8,155 bases of DNA from Flavisolibacter sp. (GTDB lineage: Bacteria > Bacteroidota > Bacteroidia > Chitinophagales > Chitinophagaceae), in assembly GCA_017745135.1 (NCBI GenBank), contig JAGIAB010000128.1:1-8155 (forward strand), read 5' to 3'. The notes under the pieces are model-generated. The model made no database searches. It was not told where the DNA came from and worked only from the letters and a program-made list of their open reading frames with translations. Below, in pieces: positions 6,144 through 8,155 of the stretch; the first letter of the stretch is position 1, and the number at the start of each line of letters is the position of its first letter. The translations under genes and the position numbers were made by a program.

Positions 6144-6560
6144 ATGGCTTTACAAGATAAATATGCAGAATTAATTACCGCTGCAAAAAATTCAGGTGTA
6201 CAAAACCTTCAGGTAAGAGAACAAAACAATGTGCTTTACGTTAACGGCGATGCGCCCAGCGGAGCCGCAAAAGATAATTTATGGAACATCTATAATAAAA
6301 TCGATCCTGATTACAGGGCAGGTGATCTTGTTTTAGATGTCAATGTATCGGCGCCTTCCGGCAGCAAGGCAAAGGTGGTAACCAAAGAATCGAATTTGAA
6401 TATAAGGAAAGGGCCGGGAACGGATCAACCAATTGTAGGTAAGGCTGCACATGACGAAATTGTTACGGTGTTGAATCAAACCAATCAGCAATGGTGGCTG
6501 ATTAAAACCGATGGCGGAGCAGAAGGGTATGCTTTTTCGCAATATTTAAGTCCGCAATAA
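6144..6560 (+). CDS. BON-like plus bacterial SH3 (SH3b) protein without signal peptide
   Basis: This encodes 138 residues. Residues 1-69 form a compact unit: helix (LQDKYAELITAAKNSG), strand pair (LQVREQNNVLYVNGDAP), helix (AAKDNLWNIYNKI) and strand (DLVLDVNVS), the layout of a BON-type fold. A short linker SAPSGSKA leads to an SH3b domain (77-136) with the signature NLNIRKGPGTDQPIVG (84-99), then VTVL, WWLIKTDGG and GYAFSQYL. There is no signal peptide, so it is probably cytoplasmic, odd for an SH3b domain, which usually binds cell-wall material outside. The pairing resembles Kbp/YgaU of E. coli (BON plus LysM, a cytoplasmic K+-binding protein) with SH3b in place of LysM; function by analogy only. 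Confidence 0.85.
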   Translation: MALQDKYAELITAAKNSGVQNLQVREQNNVLYVNGDAPSGAAKDNLWNIYNKIDPDYRAGDLVLDVNVSAPSGSKAKVVTKESNLNIRKGPGTDQPIVGKAAHDEIVTVLNQTNQQWWLIKTDGGAEGYAFSQYLSPQ

Positions 6561-6569
6561 AAAGAGCAG

Positions 6570-6599
6570 CGTGGGCTTCGCCACCACGGGGCCCATTTT
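6570..6599 (+). terminator. Hairpin with short T-tract, possible weak terminator
   Basis: Two alternative stems overlap: CGTGG (6570-6574) with CCACG (6584-6588), and TGGGC (6572-6576) with GCCCA (6591-6595), the second followed by TTTT (6596-6599). They cannot form together. It lies 9 bases after the SH3b stop and 28 before the next ATG, so it may partly end the 5286-6560 transcript or shield its 3' end. Confidence 0.4.
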
Positions 6600-6627
6600 C
6601 AAAATAACAAAAGGTAAAAATTGATTT

Positions 6628-7032
6628 ATGCAATCCTCTTCAACAATCAGTTCCAGGGCCGGGAGAACAAGCAGAAAAATCCTCAGGTTTTTTATTGTAG
6701 CTGTAGTGATTGCAGGCCTCTTTTTTGTTTGGTGGAACTATTATTATACTTACAGCGAGGGTTATCGTTACGGCTTACTTCAAAAATTTTCGCATAAAGG
6801 AAATGTATTCAAAACCTATGAAGGTGAAATGATTTTAAGCAGTGTGAAAGGGAATAACAATGTGGCGATTGCTTCTGAAAAATTTTATTTTTCTGTTACG
6901 GATAAAACGGTTGCACAACAACTGGATAATCTGCAGGGACACGTGGTAACACTTCACTACAAGCAAACGAAACATCCGGCTTTTTGGCGTGGCGACAGCG
7001 AATACATTGTTGATTCGGTAAAACAGGAATAA
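6628..7032 (+). CDS. Small one-pass membrane protein (family often mislabelled 6-phosphogluconate dehydrogenase)
   Basis: This encodes 134 residues. A basic Ser/Arg-rich N-terminus (1-20) precedes one membrane helix (about 20-37, FFIVAVVIAGLFFVWW). The outside part begins with the family signature YSEGYRYGLLQKFSHKG (42-58) and NVFKTYEGEM (59-68), then strands with FYFSVTDK (86-93), a helix QQLDNLQGHVVTLHYKQ, and FWRGDSEYIVDSV (119-131). I recall this signature from short Bacteroidota proteins that databases sometimes call 6-phosphogluconate dehydrogenase; no NADP-binding fold or catalytic residues of that enzyme are present, so the name would be wrong. Function unknown; likely periplasmic, membrane-anchored. 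No clear SD; the AT-rich leader and family start fit ATG 6628. Confidence 0.82.
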   Translation: MQSSSTISSRAGRTSRKILRFFIVAVVIAGLFFVWWNYYYTYSEGYRYGLLQKFSHKGNVFKTYEGEMILSSVKGNNNVAIASEKFYFSVTDKTVAQQLDNLQGHVVTLHYKQTKHPAFWRGDSEYIVDSVKQE

Positions 7033-7099
7033 GAATAACAAATAATCAGAACCTTGAAACCGCCAGCAAAATACTTTATACCCAATCGGGAACATTTGT

Positions 7100-7107
7100 T
7101 AACTTTT
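7100..7107 (+). promoter_or_regulatory. -7 box of the dodecin gene
   Basis: TAACTTTT matches TAnnTTTG except the last base and ends 16 nt before the ATG at 7124. A TTTA at 7075-7078 lies 21 nt upstream as a poor -33 element. This suggests the dodecin gene has its own promoter, although it follows the previous gene by only 91 bases. Confidence 0.45.
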
Positions 7108-7123
7108 AATATAAATCAATTTT

Positions 7124-7333
7124 ATGCCTATCGTAAAAGTAATTGAGGTGATTGCCTCTTCCGAAACAAGCTTTGACGATGCAATCAAAAATTGTATTGC
7201 CGAAGTCTCCAAAACCATTCGCAACATTGACTCAGTGTATGTAAAGGATTTTAAAGTACATGTGAAAGAGGGGGAAGCGCTTTCATATGGTGTCATCTGT
7301 AAAGTGTCTTTCCGCCTGGATGAAAACAGGTAA
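7124..7333 (+). CDS. Dodecin-family protein
   Basis: This encodes 69 residues, the normal dodecin length. The order is strand (IVKVIEVIASS), helix (SFDDAIKNCIAEVSKTI), then NIDSVYVKDFKVHVKEG and LSYGVICKVSFRLDE, the typical beta-alpha-beta-beta layout. Dodecins form hollow dodecamers that store or buffer flavins (riboflavin, FMN) in the cytoplasm. From memory, flavin stacks on a Trp in the NxDW position of archaeal, Thermus and mycobacterial proteins and contacts a Gln in YQV; here these are Ser37 and Gly56, and the common SW before the helix is SF (16-17). The Trp-less form is frequent in Bacteroidota and Proteobacteria, but Gly56 seems unusual. No riboflavin genes are nearby. Confidence 0.92.
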   Translation: MPIVKVIEVIASSETSFDDAIKNCIAEVSKTIRNIDSVYVKDFKVHVKEGEALSYGVICKVSFRLDENR

Positions 7334-7343
7334 TGAAATCGCA

Positions 7344-7376
7344 GACTGCCTGAAATCTTCCACCCTTTCAGAAGTC
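7344..7376 (+). terminator. Inverted repeat after the dodecin gene, no T-tract
   Basis: GACT (7344-7347) and CTGAAA (7350-7355) pair with TTTCAG (7366-7371) and AGTC (7373-7376), ten pairs with a small 2x1 internal loop and the 10-nt loop TCTTCCACCC. It begins 10 bases after the dodecin stop. With no T run behind it, it may be an mRNA 3'-end stabiliser, not a classical terminator. Confidence 0.4.
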
Positions 7377-7659
7377 GGCCTGAGTGTGCAACCAATCAAT
7401 CTCTTCTAACTTACTATAGCCCTGGCATCCGTCCAGCAGGAAAAGTCATTTAAACAACTAACATTGCCAGAACATTAGCATCTCCATCTGTAAATGAACT
7501 GGGGCGGCTATCCCTTATTACACAAAATTTTTCGCTGTAAGCATTCCTTTCCGGCATGTATTGATAAACTGATTCTTTGCATCCACCGAAGCTTTCTCCC
7601 TGATTTTTTTTCGAAAATCTTATCTTGCGACCCTCTGAAAAGGAAAAGAATGAAAGCCT
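7377..7659. other. Leader region before the antiporter, no gene seen
   Basis: Together with the preceding hairpin this makes a 326-base gap after the dodecin. Plus-strand frames, including one through 7494-7736, give Cys/Phe-rich translations with no domain. An ATG at 7650 is out of frame with the antiporter. TATCTTGC (7621-7628) after a T-rich stretch is a possible weak -7 box, 31 nt before the ATG at 7660. I see no riboswitch fold that I can name. Confidence 0.4.
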
Positions 7660-8155
7660 ATGGAGTTATACTACTCATTTTCAATACTCATTGTACTTGC
7701 CTCTGTTTTTGCTTATATCAACTATCGCTTTATTAAATTACCTTCCACCATCGGCATCATGCTGATGGCGATCTTTGTTTCTCTCATCATTCGTTTTGCG
7801 GGTCATTCCTTTTTTCCGGAAACAACATCTCATCTTACCACACTTATCAGGGAACTGGATTTTACAGAAGTACTGATGGGTGCCATGCTTAATTTTCTTT
7901 TGTTTGCCGGAGCCATTCATGTAAACATTGGCGACCTGCGAACACAAAGAAAACCGGTGCTGTTGTTCTCCACCGTTAGCGTCATCATTTCAACATTTGC
8001 CATTGCAGGATTCACCTTTTTTGCGGCGCCGCTGCTGGGTGTGGAAATTCCATTTATATACTGTCTTTTGTTTGGGGCTCTCATCTCTCCCACCGATCCT
8101 ATTGCTGTTTTGGGCATTCTTCGCAAAGCCAAAGTGAGCAAAACGCTGGAGACAA
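7660..8155 (+). CDS. CPA1-family Na+/H+ antiporter, 3'-truncated by the window edge
   Basis: The ATG at 7660 is the first in its frame (an in-frame TGA lies at 7651-7653), and 165 codons are open to the window end; a full member has about 400 or more residues. Membrane helices show at about 5-22, 30-48, 72-87, 99-120 and 131-152. LNFLLFAGAIHVNIGDLR (77-94) and GALISPTDPIAVLGILRKA (139-157) are typical of CPA1 sodium:proton antiporters; D146 of the TDP motif lies in the interrupted helix of the ion site. It sits in the inner membrane and exchanges Na+ (or K+) for protons, keeping pH and sodium balance. It follows the stress-type genes but has its own leader, so it may be a separate unit. Confidence 0.9.
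   Translation, partial: MELYYSFSILIVLASVFAYINYRFIKLPSTIGIMLMAIFVSLIIRFAGHSFFPETTSHLTTLIRELDFTEVLMGAMLNFLLFAGAIHVNIGDLRTQRKPVLLFSTVSVIISTFAIAGFTFFAAPLLGVEIPFIYCLLFGALISPTDPIAVLGILRKAKVSKTLET

Noticed and set aside
7494..7736. 80-codon plus-strand frame overlapping the antiporter start
   Set aside because: Cys/Leu-rich translation without motif; the antiporter frame in the overlap is unmistakable.

Overview
The window looks like chromosomal DNA from a Bacteroidota bacterium, most likely of the Chitinophagaceae type. The evidence is the set of families present (a DUF6799-like Met-rich protein, a Lys/Thr-rich exported protein with GTPDxRxK repeats, a small membrane protein family often mislabelled 6-phosphogluconate dehydrogenase, a Bacteroidota-type dodecin), promoter -7 boxes of the TAnnTTTG type close to start codons, and a general lack of Shine-Dalgarno sites. 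I see no rRNA, tRNA, CRISPR array, insertion sequence or phage gene. Assignments rest on reading the sequence and on memory of the families; no search was run.

Layout. 1-543 (+) is the 3' end of an unrecognised gene. 919-1746 (+) is a polytopic membrane protein of unknown function. 2006-2590 (+) is a PhnA/YjdM-type zinc-ribbon protein. 2704-3053 (+) is a small exported repeat protein whose signal peptide and body lie in different frames, joined at two A7 runs that both sit in the phase needed for -1 slippage; a good intrinsic terminator follows it. 3361-3696 (-) is an exported Met-rich DUF6799-like protein, and 4110-4826 (-) is an orphan helical, probably coiled-coil, protein. 5032-5240 (+) is a decayed DUF4332-like helix-hairpin-helix gene that still has a -7 box. 

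From 5286 to the window end all genes point right: a DUF937/YidB-like protein, a BON lipoprotein, a cytoplasmic-looking BON-like+SH3b protein, a one-pass membrane protein, a dodecin, and the first 165 residues of a CPA1 Na+/H+ antiporter. The first three are closely spaced and may form one transcript. Together the set suggests an envelope, osmotic or general stress function (inference from family membership and order only).

The most notable points are the in-phase A7 frameshift gene, the pseudogene recovered by reading across frames, four -7 boxes placed 16-17 nt before start codons, and the BON-like+SH3b architecture that resembles the BON+LysM potassium-binding protein Kbp. I found no clear evidence of a wholly new multi-gene system.
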